Source: Candidatus Bathyarchaeota archaeon
Lineage (GTDB): Archaea; Thermoproteota; Bathyarchaeia; Bathyarchaeales; Bathyarchaeaceae
Direction: 5' to 3'
NCBI GenBank assembly: GCA_029883255.1
Contig: JAOUJL010000095.1
Span: 1-5,874, forward strand
DNA: 5,874 nt
Numbering within the stretch: position 1 is the stretch's first letter; every line of letters begins with the position of its first letter. The translations under genes were made by a program, and so were the position numbers. Below the pieces are notes generated by a model, which saw only the letters and a list, made by a program, of their open reading frames with translations, had not been told where the DNA came from and did no database searches. Below are positions 1 through 5,561 of the stretch, piece by piece.

Positions 1-1
1 A

Positions 2-271
2 CTTGACGAAGACGCCCTAATAAAAAAAGTTAATCTAATAGTGGCTACAACAAACAACGCTTCAGCAATATGCATGTCCATAAGAGACGCAGCCAAGGGC
101 CTTATACACGGCGGAGAAGTGAACCAAGGAATATTGAACATGGTGGAGATGGCTTTCAGGGCCTACGATCCATGCTGGGCCTGCGCTACCCACTTCGCAA
201 TAGGTCAAATGCCCCTCGAACTTAAAATATATGACCACAACAAAAAGTTGCTGAAAACCTTGAGAAGGTAA
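2..271 (+). CDS. mvhA: [NiFe]-hydrogenase large subunit, MvhA-like (group 3), C-terminal fragment
   Basis: This is the C-terminal part of a [NiFe]-hydrogenase large subunit. The frame is open from base 2, so the gene begins outside the window and its true start is not visible. The 89 visible residues contain the C-terminal nickel-binding motif DPCWACATH inside RAYDPC, whose two cysteines are terminal/bridging ligands of the NiFe centre. A TNNASAICMS stretch precedes it, and the block LNMVEMAFRAYDPC is typical of F420-non-reducing (Mvh) enzymes as I remember them. Mvh oxidises H2 in the cytoplasm and usually passes electrons through MvhG/MvhD to HdrABC. After the motif histidine there are 25 more residues, from FAIGQMPLE to the TAA stop. 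In this family such a tail is commonly removed by a maturation protease once nickel is in place. FrhA (F420-reducing) is a less likely alternative. The partner genes should lie to the left, outside the window. Confidence 0.87.
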   Translation, partial: LDEDALIKKVNLIVATTNNASAICMSIRDAAKGLIHGGEVNQGILNMVEMAFRAYDPCWACATHFAIGQMPLELKIYDHNKKLLKTLRR

Positions 272-278
272 TGCGCGC

Positions 279-324
279 GACGCCTTGAAAGCCGCAGGTC
301 ATGAGTTCGAATATCGCTCAGGAC
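279..324 (+). pseudogene. Degenerate tRNA 3'-half-like sequence
   Basis: Eight bases after the hydrogenase stop, the sequence reads like the anticodon-to-acceptor half of a tRNA. There is a seven-base loop CTTGAAA (284-290) with U33 and a putative UGA anticodon, flanked by GACGC and GCCGC. A five-base variable loop AGGTC follows, then ATGAG and a canonical T-loop TTCGAAT (306-312). Only 3 of 5 anticodon-stem pairs form. The T-stem partner ATCGC (313-317) leaves G53-A61 and A49-C65 mismatches. No matching 5' acceptor or D-arm is visible, because that space is the end of the hydrogenase gene. UGA would be a serine anticodon, but serine tRNAs have a long variable arm and this does not. It looks like a decayed fragment rather than a working tRNA, and chance resemblance is possible. 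Confidence 0.3.
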
Positions 325-383
325 TCTTCCCAACACTCTCGCCACAACTTTCTAACCATTATTCTTTCATTACTTAGTTGGTA

Positions 384-414
384 AAAACTTCATAAAGTTA
401 GAACAGAAAGTTTT
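384..414. repeat. Inverted repeat AAAACTT/AAGTTTT at the winged-helix promoter
   Basis: AAAACTT (384-390) and AAGTTTT (408-414) are perfect inverted arms separated by 17 bp. A third AAGTT (395-399) also pairs with AACTT (386-390) across a 4-bp spacer. The right arm runs into the TATA-like box, so the repeat is placed like an archaeal operator. The sequence is AT-rich, so chance is a real alternative. Confidence 0.35.
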
Positions 415-419
415 AAAAA
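403..419 (+). promoter_or_regulatory. Candidate archaeal promoter (BRE/TATA) for the first winged-helix gene
   Basis: A purine-rich BRE-like stretch (ACAGAAAG, 403-410) leads directly into a TATA-like box TTTTAAAAA (411-419). With the usual archaeal spacing the transcript would begin near 440, about 17-26 nt before the candidate start codons at 457 and 466. No other box lies nearer the gene. Confidence 0.5.
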
Positions 420-456
420 CGTGCTTATGGTAGTCTGATGTTCACTACATCCAAAG

Positions 457-714
457 ATGAAGCTCATGTCTGAGGAAAAACGAAAGGTGGATAAAGCCAA
501 AGCTAAGGTTATGGCCGAACATACGAAAAAACAGAGACTTATCTTAAAGGAGATCGAGAACAAAAAATCAGCAACTATACCAGAGGTTTCGGAGGCAACG
601 GGACTACAAGAGAGCGACGTTTTCAAACGTGTAACTGCCCTAACACAGTTTCGTAAGGTCAAAGTCGTTGGTGAGAAAGAAGGCTACCTCGTATACGCTT
701 TGGCTAAAGAATAG
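457..714 (+). CDS. Small winged helix-turn-helix protein (putative DNA-binding regulator)
   Basis: This is an 85-residue protein. A highly charged, Lys/Glu-rich N-terminal helix (about residues 5-26) precedes a compact winged-helix fold. Helix 1 is around QRLILKEIEN (26-35). The helix-turn-helix is about 41-65 (IPEVSEATGL, then a recognition helix through DVFKRVTAL). The wing and last strand (about 67-82) end in YALAKE. There are no cysteines, metal motif or membrane segment. The start could be ATG 457 or ATG 466 (MSEEKRK); neither has a strong ribosome-binding site, and a stop at 436-438 limits upstream extension. The gene has its own candidate promoter with an inverted repeat, which would suit autoregulation. 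It converges on the hydrogenase operon, ending 171 bp from that operon's 3' end. It resembles the second winged-helix gene at 5228-5416. Its DNA target and any ligand are unknown. Confidence 0.75.
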   Translation: MKLMSEEKRKVDKAKAKVMAEHTKKQRLILKEIENKKSATIPEVSEATGLQESDVFKRVTALTQFRKVKVVGEKEGYLVYALAKE

Positions 715-730
715 AAGTGCACACAACACC

Positions 731-744
731 CCGTTTCTTTTCGG
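731..744 (+). terminator. Possible T-rich terminator after the winged-helix gene
   Basis: Seventeen bases after the stop there is a pyrimidine/T-rich stretch GTTTCTTTT, framed by short CCG/CGG arms. Archaeal terminators are often just T-rich runs, so this is a plausible but weak candidate. The convergent hydrogenase operon shows no clear T-run of its own on the minus strand. Confidence 0.25.
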
Positions 745-885
745 AACCACCATTATAGGCTTCGCTCATCATTATGGAGCTTTGATTTCAGATGCAACAA
801 TTGACCTTAGGCCCTAGCAAACCATCACTCATGAAGACAGTAAACTACCACTCAGACTAGCATTTCCAGCTTGTTTGTAGCCCTC

Positions 886-2175
886 TTAGAGAAACTTTAC
901 TTTGACTAGATGCACCGAGCAAGATATGCAAGGATCGTAGGCTCTTGCAATTAACTCAAGAGGTGCTTCTAGATTCTCCTTTCTTTCAGCAAGCAGTCTT
1001 TCAGCAGCAACTCTAAAGTCCTTCTCTATGTTAGCCCAGTTCAAAGCGGTGGGCGTTATAACGTTGGCCTTAGTTATGCAACCGCTTTCGTCGAAGGAAT
1101 AGTTATGGTAAAGGATTCCCCTCGGGGCCTCGACAGCGCCGACTGCAGAGCTTTCCCTCAGCTCAATTTCTGCCAATTCCTCTTTTTCAAGCCCGCTGCT
1201 CAAAAGCTTGTCTATGTCTTCGATGCATCTATCTACGCAGTGAACCAGCTCTATTGCTTGAGCTAAGTTATTATTCAATGAATTCTTTGGGTCCAATTTA
1301 TCTTCGTGCTCGTTGAACAACTCCTTGGTTGTTCCGTAGAGTTTGTCTTTGCAAAGCAATACTCTGGGAAGGGCTCCAACCATGAAAGGAGAACCCTTGT
1401 ATGAAGAATGTTTTGCATGGGAGTGTTTCACCACTTTTTCGTTCGTCAGTTGTTTGTACTCTTCAACTCTTCTCCGTTCTCCATTGGAAATCAGCACGTA
1501 ATCGCCGATATATCCGAATTTGTTTCCGGGATCCAACGCCATAAGAGTGTTGTCTGAGTAGGCAGAATTAGGGATGTCCAAGGATGAGAACAGGTTTACG
1601 GCGAGTTCAGCGGTTGCTTTGGAGGCTTCCATGGCTTTCTTGATTGTGAGCAGGTCTTCCTCTTTTGGTATGGTTGAAAATCCTCCTACGCGTTCGTTCA
1701 TGCCGTGGACTTCTCTTCCACTCAAAGTGATGTGAATCATGTTTCCAGCTTTTTTTAGTTGGAGTGCCGCTTTCACTTCCTTGGCATATTTGTCTACCAT
1801 GCTTATTGCATCGGGGTATCCTAGGTAGTCTGGAAGGGCGAGCATGAATACATGTAATGCATGGCTTTCAACCATCTCTCCATGTATGAGGAGGTCTCTT
1901 AGCAACGTTGTCTGGGGGGTAACCTCAACTTTGAAGGCTTTCTCGATGGTGCGAATAGACGCGAGGCTGTGGGCCGCAGTGCATATTGCGCAGATTCTCC
2001 GCATTACATCTGGAACCTTGTCGTACTTTACTCCTTCGATGAACGACTCAAAAAATCTTGGGCCTTCAAAAACGTTCATCTTGATGTCCTTTACTTTTTG
2101 GCCTTCAACTGTGACCTCTATTCCCCCGTGGCCTTCAACTCTGGTCACATGCTCCACTACTATTTCTTTACTCAT
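886..2175 (-). CDS. hydA: Group 3b [NiFe]-hydrogenase alpha (large, catalytic) subunit
   Basis: This 429-residue subunit carries the NiFe active site of a soluble bidirectional NAD(P)-linked hydrogenase (sulfhydrogenase type). The N-terminal RVEGHGG (12-18) holds the conserved glutamate (E14) implicated in proton transfer. The L1 motif RICAICTAAH (60-69) supplies C62 and C65, and the C-terminal motif DPCISCSVH (414-422) supplies C416 and C419. All four metal ligands are therefore present. EAPRG (349-353), followed by a conserved N-x-I-x-PT-x-x-N stretch (371-379), is the usual large-subunit active-site arginine region. Seven residues (LVKVKFL) follow the motif histidine and form the expected proteolytically removed tail; I recall four in P. 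furiosus. The ATG has a GGGAGG site (2184-2189) 8 nt upstream, and one base separates it from the delta stop. It is the last gene of the operon. No maturation protease gene lies in the window. Confidence 0.96.
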   Translation of the reverse strand: MSKEIVVEHVTRVEGHGGIEVTVEGQKVKDIKMNVFEGPRFFESFIEGVKYDKVPDVMRRICAICTAAHSLASIRTIEKAFKVEVTPQTTLLRDLLIHGEMVESHALHVFMLALPDYLGYPDAISMVDKYAKEVKAALQLKKAGNMIHITLSGREVHGMNERVGGFSTIPKEEDLLTIKKAMEASKATAELAVNLFSSLDIPNSAYSDNTLMALDPGNKFGYIGDYVLISNGERRRVEEYKQLTNEKVVKHSHAKHSSYKGSPFMVGALPRVLLCKDKLYGTTKELFNEHEDKLDPKNSLNNNLAQAIELVHCVDRCIEDIDKLLSSGLEKEELAEIELRESSAVGAVEAPRGILYHNYSFDESGCITKANVITPTALNWANIEKDFRVAAERLLAERKENLEAPLELIARAYDPCISCSVHLVKVKFL

Positions 2176-2176
2176 T

Positions 2177-2977
2177 TTATTTGCCTCCCTTGCCGCCTGT
2201 TTTTTCTCTAAGCATTTTGGATAATTTGGCTATTCCCTCAAAGTTAGCACCGAAGAATCTCAGTCTGTTTTCTATGTATCTTTCGTCGTAGCCTTTCTCT
2301 TTGAGGGTATGTAGTTCTTCTGCAGCGTTTGTCTCATCCTTTATGGGGCCTCTGCAGCCGACGCAGTCTATACCTAAGCTGGGGCATCTGGCGTCACAAC
2401 CTGCAACAGTTATTGGTCCTAGGCAAGGCATTCCTTTGTCTACCAACAAGCACTGGTATTCATTGAGTTTGCATTCAACGCATACCGGATAGTCTTTTAT
2501 TTCTGGTAGGTCACCGTGGAGTAGTGAGAGAAACACTTGCCGGATTTCGGTTTTCTCTATGGGGCAACCCGGTAGCTCCAAATCGACGTTTACATATTTT
2601 GAAAGACCGTATGGTTCAAGAACTTTAAAATAATCTTCTTCTTTGCCGTATACCTTCCTCATCTTTTCGATCATGGTCATCTCCTGGTTTCTCATGGCTT
2701 GGACGCATCCCCCTATGGCACAGTCCCCTATGGCGATGAGCAACTTGCTTTTCTTTCTTATCTCTTCTAGGCGCTTCAAATCCGTTTTAGTGCTGACGGA
2801 TCCTTCTACCAAGGCTATGTCTACTTCTTCATCTTTTTGGACACTGCTGGCCTCTTGGAAGGCTACTATCTCCACATTGCCTAGCAGGCTCAGCAATTCG
2901 TCTTCGAGGTTCAAAATCATAAGCTGGTCGCCAGCGCAGCCAGTGAGACTGTAAACACCAATCTTTGGTTTTGCCAT
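2177..2977 (-). CDS. hydD: Group 3b [NiFe]-hydrogenase delta (small, electron-transfer) subunit
   Basis: This 266-residue small subunit passes electrons between the NiFe centre and the gamma/beta subunits through three iron-sulfur clusters. The N-terminal half holds the proximal-cluster region: C14 (in LTGCAGD), C86 (GDCAIGG) and C138 (LPGCP). The expected second cysteine of the CxxC pair is aspartate D17, which is unusual; an extra C91 lies near C86. The C-terminal half has eight cysteines (166, 169, 176, 185, 194, 198, 205, 208) in the pattern C-x2-C-x6-C, PCLGP, GCDARCP, CVGC, enough for two [4Fe-4S] clusters. I chose ATG 2977 over ATG 2986. The GGAG at 2987-2990 abuts 2986 but lies 9 nt from 2977, and MAKPKIGVYSLT matches the beginning of the Pyrococcus protein as I remember it. 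The upstream start would add only three residues. Confidence 0.95.
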   Translation of the reverse strand: MAKPKIGVYSLTGCAGDQLMILNLEDELLSLLGNVEIVAFQEASSVQKDEEVDIALVEGSVSTKTDLKRLEEIRKKSKLLIAIGDCAIGGCVQAMRNQEMTMIEKMRKVYGKEEDYFKVLEPYGLSKYVNVDLELPGCPIEKTEIRQVFLSLLHGDLPEIKDYPVCVECKLNEYQCLLVDKGMPCLGPITVAGCDARCPSLGIDCVGCRGPIKDETNAAEELHTLKEKGYDERYIENRLRFFGANFEGIAKLSKMLREKTGGKGGK

Positions 2978-2986
2978 GTTACGCAT

Positions 2987-2990
2987 CTCC
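2987..2990 (-). promoter_or_regulatory. Ribosome-binding site deciding the delta-subunit start
   Basis: GGAG on the minus strand overlaps the gamma stop codon. It directly touches ATG 2986, leaving no spacer, but sits 9 nt before ATG 2977. This favours 2977 as the delta start. Confidence 0.6.
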
Positions 2991-3871
2991 TATATCATGC
3001 CTTTCGTATGAAGAGCGTCCCAGTAGGTAAACACTGGGCCATCTTTGCAGACGTATCTTATGGACGTCCCGTCGCCGACTATGCAGTGACCACATTTTCC
3101 TATTCCACACTTCATCCTTCTTTCAAGGGTCATGTATATCTTCTTGGGAGGAACGTTCCTCTTCGTAAGTTCTCGCACAACGAATTTGTACATTATAGGT
3201 GGACCGCAGATTATGGCATATGTATCTTTGGGAGACACCTCTATTTTTTCAAACAACTTAGTTACGACACCGGTCATGCACCTGCTACTGTGCTCTGCTT
3301 CTAACGAAAGGCATTGTTTATCTTTTGAGTCTTCATAAGACAGGTAAAATTTGCAACCCAACTTGTCGCCTTCTGCAAGAAGGTTGTAGAACTCGTCTCT
3401 GAACAACATGGTGTCGTAGGTTCTGATACCGTAGAAGACTGTTATGTCCTTGTATTTCGCTCTGTTTTCTAGGGCGTATTGGAGAACTGATCTGAGGGGC
3501 GCGACACCTAGGCCTCCAGCTACCAGCAGTAAGTTGCTCCCTTCCAGTTCCTCCATTGGAAATCCGTTTCCGTAGGGACCCCTTATTCCCACAAGCGATC
3601 CAACGTCTAGGTGATGGAGCGCATTGGTAACTCGCCCCACGTTTCTGACGCACAAATCAATGAGACTTTTTTTGGTTGGTATGGAACATATGGAAATCGG
3701 GGCTTCTCCCACCCCCATAACGCTGACTTCTATGAACTGCCCAGGCTTATAATCGAACACCTCTGCGAACTTTGTATCCAGTACTTCCGCTTGGAGAAAT
3801 CTTTCTATCGCCGTCATCTTCTCAGTTTTCACAATCTTCGCTGGGTTTGGAAGGAGTACATTTTCCATCAT
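2990..3871 (-). CDS. hydG: Group 3b hydrogenase gamma subunit (FAD/NAD(P)-binding, 2Fe-2S reductase)
   Basis: This 293-residue flavoprotein exchanges electrons between NAD(P)(H) and the hydrogenase core. It belongs to the ferredoxin-NADP reductase superfamily, close to AsrB/PyrK-type proteins. The FAD-binding barrel is at about 10-105, with PGQFIEV (43-49) and the flavin motif GEAPISICS (55-63). The nucleotide-binding domain begins at AGGLGVAPL (118-126) and includes CGPP (222-225). The C-terminus carries a [2Fe-2S] motif C255-x4-C260-x2-C263-x11-C275. The beta stop and the gamma ATG overlap as ATGA (3868-3871), implying translational coupling. AGGTGA (3875-3880) lies 3 nt from ATG 3871 and 6 nt from a second ATG at 3868, so the protein may start at either. 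The symbol follows Pyrococcus usage and is unrelated to the [FeFe]-hydrogenase maturase HydG. The choice of NADPH or NADH cannot be read from the sequence. Confidence 0.95.
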   Translation of the reverse strand: MMENVLLPNPAKIVKTEKMTAIERFLQAEVLDTKFAEVFDYKPGQFIEVSVMGVGEAPISICSIPTKKSLIDLCVRNVGRVTNALHHLDVGSLVGIRGPYGNGFPMEELEGSNLLLVAGGLGVAPLRSVLQYALENRAKYKDITVFYGIRTYDTMLFRDEFYNLLAEGDKLGCKFYLSYEDSKDKQCLSLEAEHSSRCMTGVVTKLFEKIEVSPKDTYAIICGPPIMYKFVVRELTKRNVPPKKIYMTLERRMKCGIGKCGHCIVGDGTSIRYVCKDGPVFTYWDALHTKGMI

Positions 3872-4875
3872 AGTTCACCTCTCACCTTCTTCAGAACTTC
3901 GACATAATCTATTTTGGAGGGGCAATAAACGCTGCATCTTCCGCAACCAACGCAGTTCAGCATGTCTTCTCTCAGACTTCCCTTACAGTTAAATCTGTTT
4001 CTAAGCCTCTCAATTCTTGTAGGTCTAAAGTTTAGGCCCCCAGCGACTAAACCATGTTTCCTAAGCATACAGGAATCCAGCCTCCTCAGCCTTTCCCCGC
4101 TTTTTAGATCCAAATCAACACTGTCAACAACGTCATAGCATCGGCAAGTAGGACAAACCATGTTGCAACTGCCACACCCGAAGCACTTGTCGGTGTATTC
4201 CTTCCACACTTCACTTTCGAAGGCGAGAGCAAGCATATCCGTGAGCCCACGAATGTTCAATTCAAGGGTATACTCTTCTTCTCTCTTTCTCTCAGCCTCT
4301 CTAAACTTGTCCACGTCGCTGCTCTCTACATTCTTTATCAACTCTGAATTCTCGCTTGCGATAGCGTTTCCCTTGTCGCTTCCGATTCTTACAAAGAACC
4401 CGTCTTTCATTTCGTGCAGAAATAAATCGAATCCGTCCGTAGCATAATTGGTTCCTAGAGACTGGCAGAAACAGTATTCGTCTGGGTGGCAACTGTAGCC
4501 TATTATTACCGCATTCTCTCTTCTCATTTTGTAGTATTTGTCCGGAGTTTCATCCATGTAGATTTTGTCCATAAGTTTCAACGCATTGATGTCGCATGGA
4601 TGCACCCCAAAGACAACAATTTTTCCTTCTTCAATGGTTTCCTCATAGTCGCCCTTTTCTTCATTAAAGGTGAATATTCTTTCCTTAAGCTTCAGGAAGA
4701 ATTTCTTAGGGGGAATCATCGTTCTCGTGTAATCGAGGCTCATTTCTTTCGAATTTTTGATCTCTTGAAAAGAGTAGTATTCGCCGATTTTGACAGGACC
4801 ATAAACTTTTCCATAAGCTTTCAAGTTCTCTATAAAAGCGTCGAGGTTTTCTTTAGGCAATTTTACATATTGCAA
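3868..4875 (-). CDS. hydB: Group 3b hydrogenase beta subunit (4Fe-4S electron-transfer protein)
   Basis: This is an iron-sulfur subunit of the AsrA/HydB type, working with gamma in electron transfer and, in characterised relatives, sulfur or polysulfide reduction. Numbered from the TTG start it has 335 residues. The N-terminal domain contains HPCDINAL (about 92-99) and a Cys cluster SCHPDEYCFC (128-137). The C-terminal half has two ferredoxin-like motifs, C-x2-C-x2-C-x3-CP at 231-241 and at 308-318, each suited to one [4Fe-4S] cluster; extra cysteines at 244 and 246 follow the first. The longest reading starts at GTG 4884. However, GGAGTGA (4881-4887) overlaps that codon and lies 5 nt before TTG 4875. 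A start there gives (M)QYVKLPKEN, which matches the Pyrococcus beta N-terminus (MRYVKLPKEN) as I remember it. It is the first gene of the operon and overlaps gamma by 4 nt. Confidence 0.93.
   Translation of the reverse strand: MQYVKLPKENLDAFIENLKAYGKVYGPVKIGEYYSFQEIKNSKEMSLDYTRTMIPPKKFFLKLKERIFTFNEEKGDYEETIEEGKIVVFGVHPCDINALKLMDKIYMDETPDKYYKMRRENAVIIGYSCHPDEYCFCQSLGTNYATDGFDLFLHEMKDGFFVRIGSDKGNAIASENSELIKNVESSDVDKFREAERKREEEYTLELNIRGLTDMLALAFESEVWKEYTDKCFGCGSCNMVCPTCRCYDVVDSVDLDLKSGERLRRLDSCMLRKHGLVAGGLNFRPTRIERLRNRFNCKGSLREDMLNCVGCGRCSVYCPSKIDYVEVLKKVRGEL
3875..3880 (-). promoter_or_regulatory. Ribosome-binding site for the gamma subunit
   Basis: AGGTGA on the minus strand lies inside the last codons of the beta gene. 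It is 3 nt before ATG 3871 and 6 nt before ATG 3868, so the spacing slightly favours the second ATG. Confidence 0.55.
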
Positions 4876-4880
4876 GATTT

Positions 4881-4887
4881 TCACTCC
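4881..4887 (-). promoter_or_regulatory. Ribosome-binding site favouring a TTG start for the beta subunit
   Basis: GGAGTGA on the minus strand contains the GTG at 4884 within itself, which makes that codon a poor start. It lies 5 nt before the in-frame TTG at 4875, a normal spacing for this archaeal motif. Confidence 0.6.
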
Positions 4888-4889
4888 TA

Positions 4890-5227
4890 GCGAGTCTTCT
4901 TACAATTTCAAACTGGTGGAAGACACAAATAACGCTGTTTAAGTCTATAAATTTTACTAGTAGCGTGCTCTCCCATGATTCTTAGTTAAATCTTCATTTC
5001 AGTTATCAACCGCGCCCTTCACTTTCTTAATCTTAAAGGTCTGTGAACAACAAAAATCGGTAGCCGGAGATGTCGTGGCTGAGTTTTGAAGTAGCTTGTG
5101 AGAGGTCACTCAAACAACGTTATAGCTTTGTGAATAAACGCCCGAAGAGAACTGAAAAAGTCAGGCCCCATAGAACTTGTGACTGGTTAATGACAAAGAG
5201 AGAGTTCCAAAAGTAGCAAGACCATTT
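4890..5227. other. Intergenic stretch of about 340 bp; operon promoter and otherwise no recognised gene
   Basis: The left part (4890-4962) holds the candidate hydrogenase promoter and leader. The rest contains no RNA gene, strong repeat or long reading frame that I recognise. The longest short frame I traced is a 48-codon ORF on the plus strand (ATG 5070 to TAG 5216). It is rich in Lys/Arg, resembles no known protein and has only a GGAG directly touching its ATG, so I do not call it a gene. The region is stop-rich on the minus strand. Confidence 0.6.
4946..4956 (-). promoter_or_regulatory. Candidate TATA box of the hydrogenase operon
   Basis: The minus strand reads TAAAATTTATA, a good archaeal TATA box. 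Transcription would start near 4920, giving a leader of about 45 nt to the TTG start. The BRE position just upstream overlaps an 8-bp palindrome TACTAGTA (4955-4962), a possible regulator site. I saw no comparable box closer to the gene. Confidence 0.5.
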
Positions 5228-5416
5228 CTATTCTTTTGCGAGCACATATTGATGATTCTTGGCGTCGCAGTCGATTTTTCCTTTTTCAAAGAGTTTTCGC
5301 AAGGATTTGAAAACGGTTTTCGGGGGTTTCCTTATTTGATCAGCGATCTCAACGAGGCTTAAGGGTTTTCTTGAGTTTTCCAGCAGCGAAATGATTTGGT
5401 CTTCGACCTTTCCCAT
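5228..5416 (-). CDS. Small winged helix-turn-helix protein (second copy, putative regulator)
   Basis: This is a 62-residue stand-alone winged-helix domain. Helix 1 is about residues 3-15 (EDQIISLLENSRK). The helix-turn-helix is about 19-43, with SLVEIADQI and then a recognition helix starting at the KTVFKSLRKLF stretch. A short wing and final strand follow, ending YVLAKE. It has one cysteine (C50) and no ligand-binding domain. The start is well supported: GGGAGTGATC (5421-5430), nearly a full complement to the archaeal 16S rRNA 3' end, lies 4 nt before the ATG. The gene sits between the gcvH end (145 bp upstream) and the hydrogenase promoter (about 270 bp downstream), on the same strand as both. 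It shares E-N, VFK and the final Y-x-LAKE with the winged-helix protein at 457-714. It is a likely transcription factor; its target is unknown, and the hydrogenase operon is the nearest candidate. Confidence 0.8.
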   Translation of the reverse strand: MGKVEDQIISLLENSRKPLSLVEIADQIRKPPKTVFKSLRKLFEKGKIDCDAKNHQYVLAKE

Positions 5417-5420
5417 GTCA

Positions 5421-5430
5421 GATCACTCCC
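5421..5430 (-). promoter_or_regulatory. Strong archaeal ribosome-binding site of the second winged-helix gene
   Basis: GGGAGTGATC on the minus strand is the strongest Shine-Dalgarno match in the window. It is 4 nt from the ATG and fixes the start of the 62-residue protein. It also supports an archaeal origin, because GGTGATC-like sites match the archaeal 16S rRNA tail. Confidence 0.75.
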
Positions 5431-5561
5431 TAGTCAGTCATTTTTTATCAATTTTCCTTTTCATTGCTGTATCCCGTGGTGAAACAGATTCAAAGTAATA
5501 CGTGATAGGAGTTCTTCACACGTCACACGAGGAAATCTATCGACACTCATTCTAGGTTCGT

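Noticed and set aside
273..330. A functional tRNA gene
   Set aside because: The T-stem has a broken G53-C61 pair and further mismatches, only 3 of 5 anticodon-stem pairs form, and no 5' acceptor or D-arm exists upstream.
766..791. A C/D-box small RNA on the minus strand (CTGA at 791-788, ATGATGA at 772-766)
   Set aside because: The D'/C' order is right, but no good C box lies at the proper distance upstream and no CTGA follows downstream. The guide spacing is wrong for archaeal C/D RNAs.
716..885. A hidden small gene between the convergent winged-helix and hydrogenase genes
   Set aside because: The only frames are about 20 codons with no ribosome-binding site or recognisable sequence.
1844..2224. 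A 126-codon plus-strand frame opposite the large-subunit gene
   Set aside because: It is antisense to a clearly conserved hydrogenase gene, and its translation resembles no protein family.
4486..4890. A 134-codon plus-strand frame opposite the beta-subunit gene
   Set aside because: It is a shadow of the beta gene. Its Phe-rich, low-complexity translation comes from the antisense of Lys/Glu codons.
5517..5531. Tandem TCACACG-like repeat and weak GTGA/TCAC hairpin between gcvH and the winged-helix gene
   Set aside because: There are only two short units, the stem is about four pairs with mismatches, and no T-run follows, so neither an operator nor a terminator is supported.
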